Made by a program: the position numbers and the translations under genes. Below the pieces are notes generated by a model that was not told where the DNA came from, did not search any database, and saw only the letters and a program-made list of their open reading frames with translations. Positions 9,387 through 18,390 of a DNA stretch of 64,000 bases are shown piece after piece. Source of the DNA: Caproiciproducens sp. CPB-2. GTDB lineage: Bacteria; Bacillota; Clostridia; Oscillospirales; Acutalibacteraceae. Numbering within the stretch: position 1 is the first letter of the stretch; the number at the start of each line of letters is the position of its first letter. The stretch spans positions 2,170,001-2,234,000 of the forward strand of contig NZ_CP142860.1 of assembly GCF_036287215.1 (NCBI RefSeq), written 5' to 3'.

Positions 9387-9488
9387 ACAGCATTTCCAGT
9401 TGATTCTGCAACAGGATTGCGTTTCTCCCCCGCCAAAGGCGGGGGAGAAACGCGTTTTGTCTCGCAAACTGAAATGGAATTGCTATAG
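9387..9488. repeat. Dispersed imperfect palindrome, copy B
   Basis: About 102 bp between the convergent ResA-like and pyrimidine phosphorylase genes. It has the same architecture as copies A and C: ACAGCATTTCCAGTTG at the left, TGATTCTGCAACA, a CCCCCGCC-AAA-GGCGGGGG hairpin with TTTCT/AGAAA extension, GTCTCGCAAA, and GAAATGGAATTGCTATAG at the right. The ends form a near-inverted repeat, as in a MITE or REP-like element. A separate terminator hairpin abuts its right end. Confidence 0.85.
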
Positions 9489-9526
9489 GGCCCTTACTGA
9501 AAGATTCAGTAAGGGCCTGAATTTTT
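9489..9526 (+). terminator. Rho-independent terminator after the ResA-like gene
   Basis: A 13-bp perfect stem GGCCCTTACTGAA/TTCAGTAAGGGCC with an AGA loop is followed by TGAATTTTT. Confidence 0.85.
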
Positions 9527-10847
9527 AGTATTTTTCTACGCCGTCCACGGTCACCCGGCCGTGAATCACCGGGACAAACGCGGGTTTTTCCGGGCGGATG
9601 GAAACCGCGCTTTCAAACAGCTTTTCCGCTTCCCTGCATTTGTCCAGAGAGGAAGAGTAAAACTCCGCGATCACGTCGCCTTCCTTGACGTAATCCCCGA
9701 TCTTTTTGCGGAGCAGGATGCCCGCGCTGAAATCGATGGAATCCTCTTTCTTCTCGCGCCCCGCGCCCAGCTCGACGGAAGCGATCCCGCACTGCTCCGT
9801 ATTCATGGAGTAGAGATACCCTTCGCTCAGCGCCGGAACGTCATATTTGACCTTTGCCTGTGTAAATCTTGCGCCGTCGTCTAAAACGGCGGTGTCACCG
9901 CCCTGCGCCGCGACCATTTCCTTGAGCTTTGCAAAGGCCTCGCCGTTGCCGATCTGGCGTCCGGCAAGCTTTTTACACGCTTCCATACTTCCCCTGCCCG
10001 CCAGAAACAGCATGTTGGCGGCAAGCTCCAGACAGATTTCCGTGAGGTCTCCGGGCCCGCGTCCCTTGAGCGTTTCACAGACCTCCCTGATTTCCAGCGA
10101 GTTGCCGATGGCGTTTCCGAGCGGACGGTCCATGTCGGTGATCAGCGCGATGGTCCTGCGCCCGACATGCTCGCCGATCGCCACCATTGCCTGCGCCAGC
10201 CGGATGGAATCGTCCACCGTTTTCATAAAAGCGCCGCTCCCGGTTTTGACGTCCAGCAGGATGCAGTCGGAGCCGGCCGCGATTTTTTTGCTCATGATAC
10301 TGGAAGCAATCAGCGGAATGCTTTCAATCGTCGCGGTAACGTCGCGCAGCGCGTAAAGCTTTTTATCCGCGGGCACCAGATTGCCGGACTGGCCGATCAC
10401 GCTGACGCCCACCTTCCGTACAATATCGAAGAATTTTTCACGGTCAATGGAGGTCTGCATGCCCGGAATGGCTTCCATTTTGTCCACCGTGCCGCCGGTG
10501 TGGCCAAGCCCGCGCCCGCTCATTTTCGCGACGCGCACCCCCAGGGACGCGACGATCGGAGAAATAATCAATGTGGTCTTATCGCCGACTCCGCCGGTGC
10601 TGTGTTTATCCACCTTGACGCCGTCTATGGAGGACAAATCCACGGTTTCGCCGGAGTTGGCCATGCACATGGTCAGGGAGGCCGTTTCCCTGTCCGTCAT
10701 CCCCCGAAAATAAATTGCCATCAGCAGAGCGGATACCTGATAATCCGGAATCTCCCCTTTGACATAGCCGTTGATAAAGAACCGGATTTCCTCGTCGGAG
10801 AGCGACCCGCCGTCGCGTTTTTTCGCAATGATATCATACATTCTCAT
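9525..10847 (-). CDS. pdp: Pyrimidine-nucleoside phosphorylase
   Basis: A 440-residue enzyme splitting uridine, thymidine or deoxyuridine with phosphate into base and (deoxy)ribose-1-phosphate. The N-terminal alpha domain (YDIIAKKRDGGSLSDEEI), the KHSTGGVGDKTTL phosphate-binding stretch (near 81), MSGRGLGHTGGT and the C-terminal alpha/beta domain match the thymidine/pyrimidine phosphorylase family at full length. It is the last gene of the minus-strand nucleoside block, 6 bp after the HAD phosphatase. Its product feeds deoB and deoC in the same region. Confidence 0.94.
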   Translation of the reverse strand: MRMYDIIAKKRDGGSLSDEEIRFFINGYVKGEIPDYQVSALLMAIYFRGMTDRETASLTMCMANSGETVDLSSIDGVKVDKHSTGGVGDKTTLIISPIVASLGVRVAKMSGRGLGHTGGTVDKMEAIPGMQTSIDREKFFDIVRKVGVSVIGQSGNLVPADKKLYALRDVTATIESIPLIASSIMSKKIAAGSDCILLDVKTGSGAFMKTVDDSIRLAQAMVAIGEHVGRRTIALITDMDRPLGNAIGNSLEIREVCETLKGRGPGDLTEICLELAANMLFLAGRGSMEACKKLAGRQIGNGEAFAKLKEMVAAQGGDTAVLDDGARFTQAKVKYDVPALSEGYLYSMNTEQCGIASVELGAGREKKEDSIDFSAGILLRKKIGDYVKEGDVIAEFYSSSLDKCREAEKLFESAVSIRPEKPAFVPVIHGRVTVDGVEKY

Positions 10848-10853
10848 TTTCAG

Positions 10854-11486
10854 TCACCTTCCTACGATCATTTTATCCAGCAGGAAGATTCCGTTTTCCC
10901 GAAGGGCCGTACGGAGCACGTCCGGGTCCCCTTCGTAGCAGTGCCCTTCCATGCCGAGCTTTCTTCCCGCTTCCACATTGTCCGCGCGGTCGTCGATAAA
11001 GTAACACTCGCGCGGATCGAGCGAAAACTCCTTGAAAAACTTCCGGTAGATTTCCTCATCCGGTTTGATGCAGTGGAAATCCGCCGAAAAGAAAACACCC
11101 GAAAAATACTGCAGAGCCGTAATTCTCGGCGTTATGCTGTGAATTTTTTTCCCCGCGTTGGAAAGCAGATACAGCGAATAGCCGTTCTCCTTCAGTTCGC
11201 GCACCAGCGGCAGAATATTGTCCAGGACCTGCATGTGATCGATCCAGTTCAGCAGCAGCTCTGTCGCGGCGCCGTGCAGGCGCTCCGGCAGGCACGAACA
11301 GACCGGCTCGATCAGGTCCTCCTCCGTAATGGTGCCGCGGTCAATCTCCTTCCATGTGCCCGTCTCAAACACCTTGGAACGAATCAGGCGGATATCCTCC
11401 GGGTCCCTGGTATAGTGGCTGATAAAAAAGTCCGGATTAAAATCCACCAGCACCTGGCCCATGTCGAAAACAATATTGTTGATCAT
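10854..11486 (-). CDS. HAD-superfamily phosphatase
   Basis: A 210-residue hydrolase with HAD motif I (VFDMGQVLVDF, a DxG variant in which Gly replaces the second Asp), motif II in YLLSNAG, the lysine in HCIKPDEEIY and motif III in CYFIDDRADNVEAG. The DMG motif occurs in the YihX/epoxide-hydrolase-like HAD branch that includes alpha-glucose-1-phosphatase, but acidic catalysis may differ. Its place between cdd and the nucleoside phosphorylase suggests removal of phosphate from nucleotides or sugar phosphates; this is inference from context. Confidence 0.8.
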   Translation of the reverse strand: MINNIVFDMGQVLVDFNPDFFISHYTRDPEDIRLIRSKVFETGTWKEIDRGTITEEDLIEPVCSCLPERLHGAATELLLNWIDHMQVLDNILPLVRELKENGYSLYLLSNAGKKIHSITPRITALQYFSGVFFSADFHCIKPDEEIYRKFFKEFSLDPRECYFIDDRADNVEAGRKLGMEGHCYEGDPDVLRTALRENGIFLLDKMIVGR

Positions 11487-11487
11487 T

Positions 11488-11907
11488 CTATTCCTCCATA
11501 TCCGCCTTGCTGAACCCGAGCGGGAGCAAATCCTTCAGCGTGAAAACCTCCCACTGCTCCGTGCTTTTCCCGAGAATGATCCGGAAGGTCGCCGGGTCGC
11601 AGAATTCCATCATGACCTGACGGCAGACCCCGCAGGGCGGGCAAAGCCCGCCGACGGGTTCCCCGGTTCTGCCGCCGACAATCGCGATGCAGTCGAACTC
11701 CGTCTCCCCCTCGCTGACCGCTTTGAAAAAAGCCGTGCGCTCGGCGCAGTTCGTAGGGGTAAATGCCGCGTTTTCAATGTTGCAGCCCTTGTAAATCTTT
11801 CCGCTTTTCGTCAGCAGCGCCGCGCCCACGCCGAATCCCGAGTAGGGGGTGTAGGCCGTTTCCCTGGCGGAAACAGCCGCCGCAACCAATTCTTTATAAT
11901 CTTCCAT
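11488..11907 (-). CDS. cdd: Cytidine deaminase
   Basis: A 139-residue homotetrameric-type cytidine deaminase turning (deoxy)cytidine into (deoxy)uridine, the substrate of the downstream phosphorylase. Zinc and catalytic motifs are NCAERTAFF (C, E) and PPCGVCRQVM (two Cys); the substrate motif is GCNIENAAFTPTN. The length is typical. The stop is adjacent to the HAD start (1 bp apart), so the genes are tightly coupled. A palindromic repeat lies 26 bp upstream. Confidence 0.95.
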   Translation of the reverse strand: MEDYKELVAAAVSARETAYTPYSGFGVGAALLTKSGKIYKGCNIENAAFTPTNCAERTAFFKAVSEGETEFDCIAIVGGRTGEPVGGLCPPCGVCRQVMMEFCDPATFRIILGKSTEQWEVFTLKDLLPLGFSKADMEE

Positions 11908-11933
11908 CTCTTCACCTTTTTTCCTATAGCATT

Positions 11934-12024
11934 TCCAGTTGTTCCGGCAACAAGGTTGTGTTCTTCCCCGCCGAAGGCGGGGAAGAACGTGTTTCGTCTC
12001 GCAAAATGAATGAAATTGCTGTAG
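11934..12024. repeat. Dispersed imperfect palindrome, copy C
   Basis: About 91 bp in the deoC-cdd gap of the minus-strand operon. It shows CTATAGCATTTCCAGTTG at the left, GGCAACAAGGTTGTG, a TTCTTCCCCGCC/GGCGGGGAAGAA hairpin, GTCTCGCAAA, and GAAATTGCTGTAG at the right. It is the shortest copy and has the clearest terminal inverted repeats (CTATAGCA versus TTGCTGTAG). Inside an operon it could act as an RNA stem that attenuates or protects mRNA. Confidence 0.85.
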
Positions 12025-12083
12025 ATAGAATTGAGGAACGGCTGCCGCCGCTCCTCAGAATTTTCATATTTGCCGGGAGCCGG

Positions 12084-12755
12084 TCAATATCCGTGCGCCT
12101 CTTCATCTTTTATGATTTTGATAATCCTGCTCGTGCCGAGGCGGGAAGCCCCGAGCGATACGAATTTCTCCGCGTCGTCCATGGCTTTGATGCCGCCGGC
12201 GGCTTTGATTCTGACCTTCGGCCCGATATGGGCGGCAAAGAGCGCGACATCTTCAAACGTAGCGCCCGCCGTCGAAAAGCCGGTGGAGGTCTTGATGAAA
12301 TCCGCGCCGGATTCGGTCACTACCTCGCACATTTTTATCTTTTCTTCCTTCGTCAGCAGACAGGTTTCAATAATGACCTTCAGGATACGCGCGCCGCAGG
12401 CGGCTTTTACCTGCCGGATTTCGTCCAACTGCAAATCGAAAAGCCCGTCTTTCACCCAGCCGATATTGACGACCATATCGATTTCATCGGCGCCGTTGTG
12501 AATCGCGTCCTTCGTTTCAAACACCTTGACCGCCGTCGTGGAATAGCCGTTCGGAAAACCGATTACGGTGCAGACCGCCATTTTGCCGCCTACGTATTCC
12601 TTCGCGCGCTTCACATACGCGGCGGGGATGCAGACCGACGCGGTGCGGTATTTGACCGCGTCGTCGCAGATCTGCCTGATTTCTTCCCATGTCGCCGTTT
12701 GTGTCAGCAGGGTATGATCTACTTTCTCCAGTATTTCCCGGTGATCCATTTTCAT
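12084..12755 (-). CDS. deoC: Deoxyribose-phosphate aldolase
   Basis: A 223-residue class I aldolase cleaving 2-deoxyribose-5-phosphate to acetaldehyde and glyceraldehyde-3-phosphate. The Schiff-base lysine is in DFIKTSTGF, the second conserved lysine in [10 protein letters not shown], and the substrate-binding DHTLL and CIPAAYV segments are present. It completes the deoxynucleoside route with deoD, pdp and deoB from the same block. It begins 35 bp after the permease stop and is followed by a repeat-bearing gap before cdd. Confidence 0.95.
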   Translation of the reverse strand: MKMDHREILEKVDHTLLTQTATWEEIRQICDDAVKYRTASVCIPAAYVKRAKEYVGGKMAVCTVIGFPNGYSTTAVKVFETKDAIHNGADEIDMVVNIGWVKDGLFDLQLDEIRQVKAACGARILKVIIETCLLTKEEKIKMCEVVTESGADFIKTSTGFSTAGATFEDVALFAAHIGPKVRIKAAGGIKAMDDAEKFVSLGASRLGTSRIIKIIKDEEAHGY

Positions 12756-12790
12756 GATCTCCTTTTTTTATTTTCAATACTGCAGTCCCG

Positions 12791-13711
12791 TTATCTTACA
12801 CCCTTTTCATAGGGCTCGCCGTCCGCCTTCGGGGCGACCGAACGGCCGACGAACAGAATCAGAACCACAATGGTCAGAATGTACGGAAGCATCGCAAGAA
12901 TCTGGGACGGAACGGCAAAGTCGCCGCCGCCCAGCACAATCGTCAGAGCCTGCGCAAAACCGAAGAGCAGGCATGCGCCGTAAGCGCCGAACGGAGTCCA
13001 TTTCCCGAAGATAACGGCCGCCAGCGCGATGAAGCCCTGCCCGCTGATCGCGGTCGGCGTAAACTGAGAGATAATGGCAAGCGTCATGGAAGCGCCGCCG
13101 AAACCGGCCAGAACGCCGGATACGAACACGCACAGGTAGCGGACGCGGCTGACATGAATACCCAGTGTGTCGGCCGCGGCGGGATGCTCGCCCACCGAGC
13201 GCACATGGAGTCCCCATTTGGTCCGGTAAAGGAAGAACCACATGACGGCGGACACCGCCAGCGCAAGCACGACCGTGACGTCCACATTCAGGTTTTTCAA
13301 GGGGCTGTCGGCAAACCCGCTTTCCCCAAACAGCTTCGGCAATGTTTTTGCGGGAAGCGTCATGGTCGCGTCGTCGAACATCAGGCGGCAGAAAAACAGC
13401 GCCAGCCCCGGTCCGATCAGATTGATGGCGATACCGGAAATGGTCTGGTCCGCCTTAAAGGTGACGGAAGCCACCGCGTGCAAAAGGGAGATTAGGCCGC
13501 CCGCCGCACCGGCCGCAAGCAGGCCGAGCCACGGACTGCCGGTAAAATAGCTGACCGCGGCCGCCGTGAACGCGCCTACCGTCATCATTCCCTCAATACC
13601 GATGTTGACGACGCCGGAGCGCTCCGAAATGACGCCGCCCAGTGCGCCGAACACCAAGGGGGTCGAGTACATCAGCGTAATGCCGAGCAACAGAAGAATT
13701 TTACTTAACAC
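12791..13711 (-). CDS. Nucleoside ABC transporter permease (NupQ/RnsD-like)
   Basis: A polytopic permease of the BMP-linked nucleoside importers, about 306 residues. I place the start at the GTG overlapping the previous stop by 11 bp, because AGAGGTG lies 7 bp upstream; an upstream ATG would overlap the neighbour by 44 bp. The ERSGVVNIGIEGMM segment near the N-terminus is typical of this permease family. It forms the importer with the preceding permease, ATPase and lipoprotein, taking up purine or pyrimidine nucleosides. NupQ of Bacillus is a close functional analogue, and substrate range is inferred from context. Confidence 0.88.
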   Translation of the reverse strand: MLSKILLLLGITLMYSTPLVFGALGGVISERSGVVNIGIEGMMTVGAFTAAAVSYFTGSPWLGLLAAGAAGGLISLLHAVASVTFKADQTISGIAINLIGPGLALFFCRLMFDDATMTLPAKTLPKLFGESGFADSPLKNLNVDVTVVLALAVSAVMWFFLYRTKWGLHVRSVGEHPAAADTLGIHVSRVRYLCVFVSGVLAGFGGASMTLAIISQFTPTAISGQGFIALAAVIFGKWTPFGAYGACLLFGFAQALTIVLGGGDFAVPSQILAMLPYILTIVVLILFVGRSVAPKADGEPYEKGVR

Positions 13712-14828
13712 GGTGAGCACCTCTCTTTTCAAGCCTGTCGGCAAGTGACGGCACGATTTTCGTCAGAGCCACAAAGAATACGATGGTGCCGATCATGATG
13801 TTGATAATCTCCGTCGGCGCTCCGACATCCTGCTGCACGCTCTGCCCGCCGTAAAGCAGTCCGCCAAACAAAAGCCCGGCAAAGATACAGCCTACCGGAG
13901 AGGAACCGGCGATCAGCGCGACGGACAGGCCGTTGAAGCCGTTGTTTTCAAACGCCGCCATCTGGGAAATTTTGTGCGGCGAGGTTCCCGTAATCGCCAG
14001 CGCGCCCGCAAGGCCCGCCAGAGCCCCCGCGATCAGCATCGCCTGGGTGATGTTGCGGCCCACGTTGATTCCGGCGAATTCCGCGGCGTCGCGGTTAAAA
14101 CCGACCGCGCGCAGCTCGTAGCCCTTTGTGGAGCGGTAAAGCAGCACCCAGATAACAAGGGCCATGATCACGGCGACCAGAATGCCGAAATTCACATCCG
14201 TTTTCAGCATCATTTCATACAGCCACTGGTGCGGCTTCAGCGCGGCCATACCTGCCTTGGAGGTTTTCCAGTTCGGCAGGAGCATGGTGAAGCTCGATTC
14301 GTTCACCGCGAAGGAGCTCGTGGAATTCGGCTGATGGTAAACCGCCGTATTGACAATAAAGTTGGAAAGGTAAAGGCCGATCCAGTTCAGCATGATGCTG
14401 GTGATGACCTCATGAATGCCGAACCGCGCTTTCAGGCAGCCGATGATTCCGCCGAAAACAGCCCCGGCAAGCACACCGGAAAGCACTACAAGCGGGATCT
14501 GGATAACGGGGGCAAAATCAAACTTGACACCGACGCAGACGGCGGCGATGGTCCCCGCTATGTACTGGCCCTCGGCACCGATATTGAACAGGCCGGTTTT
14601 AAAGGCAAACGCGACGCTCAGTCCGGTCAATATGATCGGCGTCGCCTTGATAATGACGTTGGAAATGTACTTCGGCTTTGCGAAGATTCCCCGGAACAGC
14701 GCCCCGAAGGACTCCCATGGGTTGTAGCCCGCAAACACGAGCACGACCGCGGCAACCAGAAAACCGAACAGAATCGCAATAAAGGTGGAGGTAATCGGTT
14801 TTTTAAGAATTTTGACTGTTGTTTTCAT
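13701..14828 (-). CDS. Nucleoside ABC transporter permease (NupP/RnsC-like)
   Basis: A permease of about 375 residues with an N-terminal helix, a FNIGAEGQYIAG segment typical of the family, and a long extracytoplasmic insertion near residues 165-205. The ATG at the second Met is preferred because GGGAGG lies 8 bp upstream; a TTG one codon earlier is possible. It overlaps the ATPase gene by 26 bp and the second permease by 11 bp, so the four importer genes are translationally coupled. Confidence 0.88.
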   Translation of the reverse strand: MKTTVKILKKPITSTFIAILFGFLVAAVVLVFAGYNPWESFGALFRGIFAKPKYISNVIIKATPIILTGLSVAFAFKTGLFNIGAEGQYIAGTIAAVCVGVKFDFAPVIQIPLVVLSGVLAGAVFGGIIGCLKARFGIHEVITSIMLNWIGLYLSNFIVNTAVYHQPNSTSSFAVNESSFTMLLPNWKTSKAGMAALKPHQWLYEMMLKTDVNFGILVAVIMALVIWVLLYRSTKGYELRAVGFNRDAAEFAGINVGRNITQAMLIAGALAGLAGALAITGTSPHKISQMAAFENNGFNGLSVALIAGSSPVGCIFAGLLFGGLLYGGQSVQQDVGAPTEIINIMIGTIVFFVALTKIVPSLADRLEKRGAHRVK

Positions 14829-16353
14829 CAAACTTACCTCCCGCCATCAAAAGTCCTATCGTTTTTTCGTCGACCTCTCCCTGCTTGAAGCTGTCGACAA
14901 TCGTTCCCGCGTAAATCACGTCGATGGTATCCGCGACATTCATGACCTCGTCAAGCTCGAGGGAAATCAGAAGGATTGCCCTGCCCCGGTCCCGTTCGCG
15001 CACCAGCGTCTTATGTACGTATTCGATCGCCCCTACGTCCAGCCCGCGGGTCGGCTGAACGGCGATCAGAAGATCGGGCTCGTTCGATATTTCACGCGCA
15101 AGGATGACCTTCTGCTGGTTTCCTCCGGAAAGTCCGCGCACCGGCTGGCTTTCGCAGTTATCCGGACGGATATCGAACTCTTTGATCAGGTTCTTCGTGT
15201 AGGAAAGGATTTCGCTTCTGTTGAGCATACCGCTTTTGCTGTACGGCTGGCTGCGGTATTTCTCAACCACCATATTTTCCGCCACTGTAAACGGAAGCAC
15301 CAGGCCGCGTTTCTGCCGGTCTTCATGCACCGTGGAGATTTTATGGTCGATGACGTTGCGCGGCGTCGTGTTCTGGATTTCGGCGCCATTGATTTTGATG
15401 GTGCCGCTCTCCACCCTTGTCAGGTTGGTGATGGCTTCGACCAGCTCTTTCTGGCCGTTCCCGTCAATGCCCGCCACGCCGACGATTTCGCCTTTGCGCA
15501 CCTTCAGCGACAGATTTCTGACCGCGGCCAGCTTCCGTTCGTCCCTGACCGTCAGATTGTCGATTTCAAAGACGACCTCGCCCGGATTGGCCGGGGATTT
15601 TTCGACCACAAGCTGGACCGCATGGCCGACCATCTTGGTGGCAAGCTCTTCCTGGTCCACATCGGCGACGTTTACCGTGTCGATATACTCGCCGCGGCGG
15701 ATAATGGTGCAGACGTCCGAGGAGGCTTTGATCTCCTTGAGCTTATGCGTAATGATAATGATCGTTTTCCCATCCGCTATCAGATTCCGCATGATCTGAA
15801 TCAGGTCATCGATTTCCTGCGGAGTAAGGACCGCCGTGGGCTCATCGAGGATGAGCAGGTCGACTCCGCGGTAGAGTGCTTTTAATATTTCAACACGCTG
15901 CTGCATGCCAACGGAAATATCTTCGATTTTTTCATCCGGGTCCACTTCCAGCCCGTATTTCTTGACGATTTCAAGAATTTCCTCGCGTGCTTTTTTCATG
16001 TTTAATACGCCGAACTGATTGGTCACTTCGTTGCCCAGAATAATATTCTGGGTTACGGTGAAATTGTCTACCAGCATGAAGTGCTGATGGACCATGCCGA
16101 TTCCGTGTTCAATGGCAATATTCGGGTTCTTGATATTGACCTTTTCCCCATTCAGGAAGATTTCCCCCGCTTCGGCCTGATACAGGCCGTACAGAACATT
16201 CATCAGTGTGCTTTTTCCGGCGCCGTTCTCGCCCAATATGGCATGAATCGTACCCTTTTTAACATCGAGACTGACGTTATTCAGAGCGCAAAAGGAGCCG
16301 AACATTTTTGTAATACCGTGCATCTGCACCGCGTATTCCCGGTTGACTTCCAT
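14803..16353 (-). CDS. Nucleoside ABC transporter ATP-binding protein (NupO/RnsB-like)
   Basis: A 516-residue double ABC ATPase as in ribose/nucleoside importers. The first half has Walker A GENGAGKST (near 42) and Walker B LLILDEPTAVLTP; the second half has a degenerate Walker A (GIDGNGQKEL), signature LSGGNQQK and a Walker B-like segment LLIAVQPTRGLDVG in which the usual Asp-Glu pair is replaced. Degeneration of the second site is normal in this family. It lies 98 bp after the lipoprotein gene, with a stem-loop between them. Confidence 0.9.
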   Translation of the reverse strand: MEVNREYAVQMHGITKMFGSFCALNNVSLDVKKGTIHAILGENGAGKSTLMNVLYGLYQAEAGEIFLNGEKVNIKNPNIAIEHGIGMVHQHFMLVDNFTVTQNIILGNEVTNQFGVLNMKKAREEILEIVKKYGLEVDPDEKIEDISVGMQQRVEILKALYRGVDLLILDEPTAVLTPQEIDDLIQIMRNLIADGKTIIIITHKLKEIKASSDVCTIIRRGEYIDTVNVADVDQEELATKMVGHAVQLVVEKSPANPGEVVFEIDNLTVRDERKLAAVRNLSLKVRKGEIVGVAGIDGNGQKELVEAITNLTRVESGTIKINGAEIQNTTPRNVIDHKISTVHEDRQKRGLVLPFTVAENMVVEKYRSQPYSKSGMLNRSEILSYTKNLIKEFDIRPDNCESQPVRGLSGGNQQKVILAREISNEPDLLIAVQPTRGLDVGAIEYVHKTLVRERDRGRAILLISLELDEVMNVADTIDVIYAGTIVDSFKQGEVDEKTIGLLMAGGKFDENNSQNS

Positions 16354-16394
16354 TACAACAGACCCCCTGCCCGTTAATCAATTCTTTTAAGCGT

Positions 16395-16426
16395 AACGGG
16401 GCGCAGTAAAACCCATGCGCCCCGTT
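16395..16426 (-). terminator. Intercistronic hairpin between lipoprotein and ATPase genes
   Basis: An 11-bp perfect stem AACGGGGCGCA/TGCGCCCCGTT with a 10-nt loop, followed on the minus strand by ACGCTTAAAAG rather than a long T run. It is best read as a partial terminator or mRNA-stabilising stem that lets the binding protein be made in excess. Confidence 0.65.
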
Positions 16427-16451
16427 GCCCAAAAGAATAAAAGAGTAATAC

Positions 16452-17534
16452 TTATTTAAGCCCTTTTTCGAACTCTGCGAATTCATCCTTATTCGCCGGA
16501 GGAGTGATCGTCTTATCCTTGATTTTGCCTTCGAGCGCGATTGCCGCGTTATAGGTGTCGTCGCCCATAAGCTTGTGCTCTTCCGGAATCCCGACGGCGT
16601 CTTCGGTCAGGCCGTAGGTGTAAGTTTTTCCGCCGATCTCCTTGCCGTCCATGGCTTCCTTGGAAACGAGCTCGACAGCCTGGTTAACAAGCTTCAAAGC
16701 GGAGGTAAGAACGTTTTCGGGCGCAAGATAGGCCTGGTCGCGGTCAACGCCGATCGCATACTTCTTGGCTTCCTTGGCTGCTTCAATAACGCCGACGCCA
16801 ACGCCGCCGGCGGCATGGAACACGATATCGCAGCCGTCGGAGAACATCTTGGTGGCGATTGCCTTGCCCTTGGCGGAATCCGTGAAGCTTTCCGCGTACT
16901 GGGAGTCAATATCGATCTTTTTGCCCAGCTCTTTCGCGGCGTAAGCAACGCCCGCTCTGTAGCCGTACTCAAACTGGTCGATGATGGCGCTGGTCATGCC
17001 GCCGACGAAACCGACTTTGTTGGTCTTTGTGGTTTTTCCCGCAATGTAGCCGACCAGGAAGGAAGGCTCCTGAGCGCGGAACATCACGCCGGTCACGTTT
17101 GCGGGAGTCTTCTCATAAGCGTTATCTACGATCGCATAGTTGATGTCCGGGTTCTGTTTTGCGGAATTGAGGATCGCGTCGGCCATTGCGAAGCCGATGC
17201 CCCAGATCAGATTGTTGCCGTCGTCGGCAGCTTTGTCCAGGTTTGTCGCGTAGTCGGACTCCTGCTTGGATTCGGAATACTTGACCGTGACGCCCGTATC
17301 CTTGGAAAGCTTCTGGAGGCCTTCCCACGCGGACTGGTTGAAGGACTGGTCGTTGACACCGCCGGTATCCGTTACCATGCCGATTTTAAAGTCGGTCGCC
17401 GCTGCGGATTCCGCCTTGCTTTCGGCAGCTGAGCCGGCCGCTTCCGAGCTGGATGCCGCCGGGGCGTTGGAAGCGCAGGCGGTCGCAGAAACTGCCATCA
17501 TAACTGCCAGAAAAAGTGCTACAATCTTCTTCAT
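16452..17534 (-). CDS. BMP-family nucleoside-binding lipoprotein
   Basis: A 360-residue surface lipoprotein, the substrate receptor of the nucleoside importer. It has a lipoprotein signal peptide with the modified cysteine at about C20 (SATAC), then a Ser/Ala/Glu-rich linker and the BMP domain (MVTDTGGVNDQSFNQSAWEGL near 53). BMP proteins of this type bind purine nucleosides, matching the catabolic genes nearby. It is the first gene of the importer operon and has its own promoter about 90 bp upstream with an inverted repeat in the leader. Confidence 0.92.
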   Translation of the reverse strand: MKKIVALFLAVMMAVSATACASNAPAASSSEAAGSAAESKAESAAATDFKIGMVTDTGGVNDQSFNQSAWEGLQKLSKDTGVTVKYSESKQESDYATNLDKAADDGNNLIWGIGFAMADAILNSAKQNPDINYAIVDNAYEKTPANVTGVMFRAQEPSFLVGYIAGKTTKTNKVGFVGGMTSAIIDQFEYGYRAGVAYAAKELGKKIDIDSQYAESFTDSAKGKAIATKMFSDGCDIVFHAAGGVGVGVIEAAKEAKKYAIGVDRDQAYLAPENVLTSALKLVNQAVELVSKEAMDGKEIGGKTYTYGLTEDAVGIPEEHKLMGDDTYNAAIALEGKIKDKTITPPANKDEFAEFEKGLK

Positions 17535-17570
17535 TAATTTTTCCTCCTGATTATTTTTTGGATATATGGA

Positions 17571-17590
17571 ATACCACGAAAACGTGATAT
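17571..17590. promoter_or_regulatory. Inverted repeat in the leader of the BMP operon
   Basis: ATACCACG-AAAA-CGTGATAT, 8-bp arms with one mismatch, 31 bp downstream of the -10 box. It may be a repressor operator or a small leader stem. It differs from the LacI-type palindrome at 20622. Confidence 0.4.
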
Positions 17591-17620
17591 TACTCCCATT
17601 CTCTTTTCGCGCCGAAAATC

Positions 17621-17649
17621 ATCTTACTTTATTTCGCCGCATTTTGCAA
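17621..17649 (-). promoter_or_regulatory. Promoter of the nucleoside importer operon
   Basis: Minus strand TTGCAA, 17-bp spacer, TAAGAT, lying just after the deoD stop and giving a leader of roughly 80 nt before the BMP lipoprotein. Confidence 0.6.
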
Positions 17650-17666
17650 TCAATTTTTCCATTAAG

Positions 17667-18377
17667 TTAAGCGATTTCCAATGCGATTTCCATCATCTGG
17701 GTAAATCCGGTCTGGCGCTCCTGGGCCGAAAGGGATTCGCCGGTAAACGGGCAGTCGGAGATCGTGAGGAGGCAGAGCGCGTTTTTATTGGCCCTCGCGG
17801 CGTTCATATAGAGAGCCGCGGCTTCCATCTCCACCGCCAGCACGCCCATCTTTTTCCACGAGGCCAGCGCGTTTTCGTTGTCGTCGTAGAAAGTATCCGA
17901 AGACAGCACATTGCCTACGACCGTATGCACGCCCAGTTTTTCCGCGGCGTTAACCGCGTTTCTGAGAAGGTCATAGCCGGCAATCGGCGCAAACGTACCC
18001 GGCAGATTGTACTGGGCCGCATAGTTGGAATTGGTGCAGGCACCCATGCCGACTACGACGTCGCGCACGTGCACATTGTCGGCGATCCCGCCGGCGGAGC
18101 CGATGCGGATGATGTTTTCCACCCCGTAGAAATTGAAAAGCTCGTAGGTGTAAATGCCGACGGAGGGGATTCCCATTCCGCCGCCCATGACGGACACGCG
18201 TTTGCCCCGGTACGTTCCGGTGTAGCCGAGCATATTGCGCACGGTGTTAAAGCAGACCGGATCGGTCAGATAGGTTTCGGCAATGAATTTGGCGCGGAGC
18301 GGATCGCCCGGCATTAAGACGGTTTTTGCGATTTCTCCTTCTCTGGCCCCGTTATGGGGCGTTGGTACGTTAGACAT
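17667..18377 (-). CDS. deoD: Purine-nucleoside phosphorylase, DeoD type
   Basis: A 236-residue hexameric-type phosphorylase splitting (deoxy)adenosine, inosine or guanosine into base plus (deoxy)ribose-1-phosphate. It shows [22 protein letters not shown], the [13 protein letters not shown] phosphate/ribose loop, [10 protein letters not shown] and the catalytic Asp in TISDCP. The start at [10 protein letters not shown] is chosen because AGGAGG precedes it; an ATG eight codons upstream lacks a ribosome site. It follows deoB by 13 bp in the regulator-deoB-deoD operon. Confidence 0.95.
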   Translation of the reverse strand: MSNVPTPHNGAREGEIAKTVLMPGDPLRAKFIAETYLTDPVCFNTVRNMLGYTGTYRGKRVSVMGGGMGIPSVGIYTYELFNFYGVENIIRIGSAGGIADNVHVRDVVVGMGACTNSNYAAQYNLPGTFAPIAGYDLLRNAVNAAEKLGVHTVVGNVLSSDTFYDDNENALASWKKMGVLAVEMEAAALYMNAARANKNALCLLTISDCPFTGESLSAQERQTGFTQMMEIALEIA

Positions 18378-18390
18378 AGTCTCCTCCTGT

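Noticed and set aside
7985..12024. CRISPR array made of the repeated palindromes
   Set aside because: Copies are over 1 kb apart with genes between them, and there are no spacers or cas genes.
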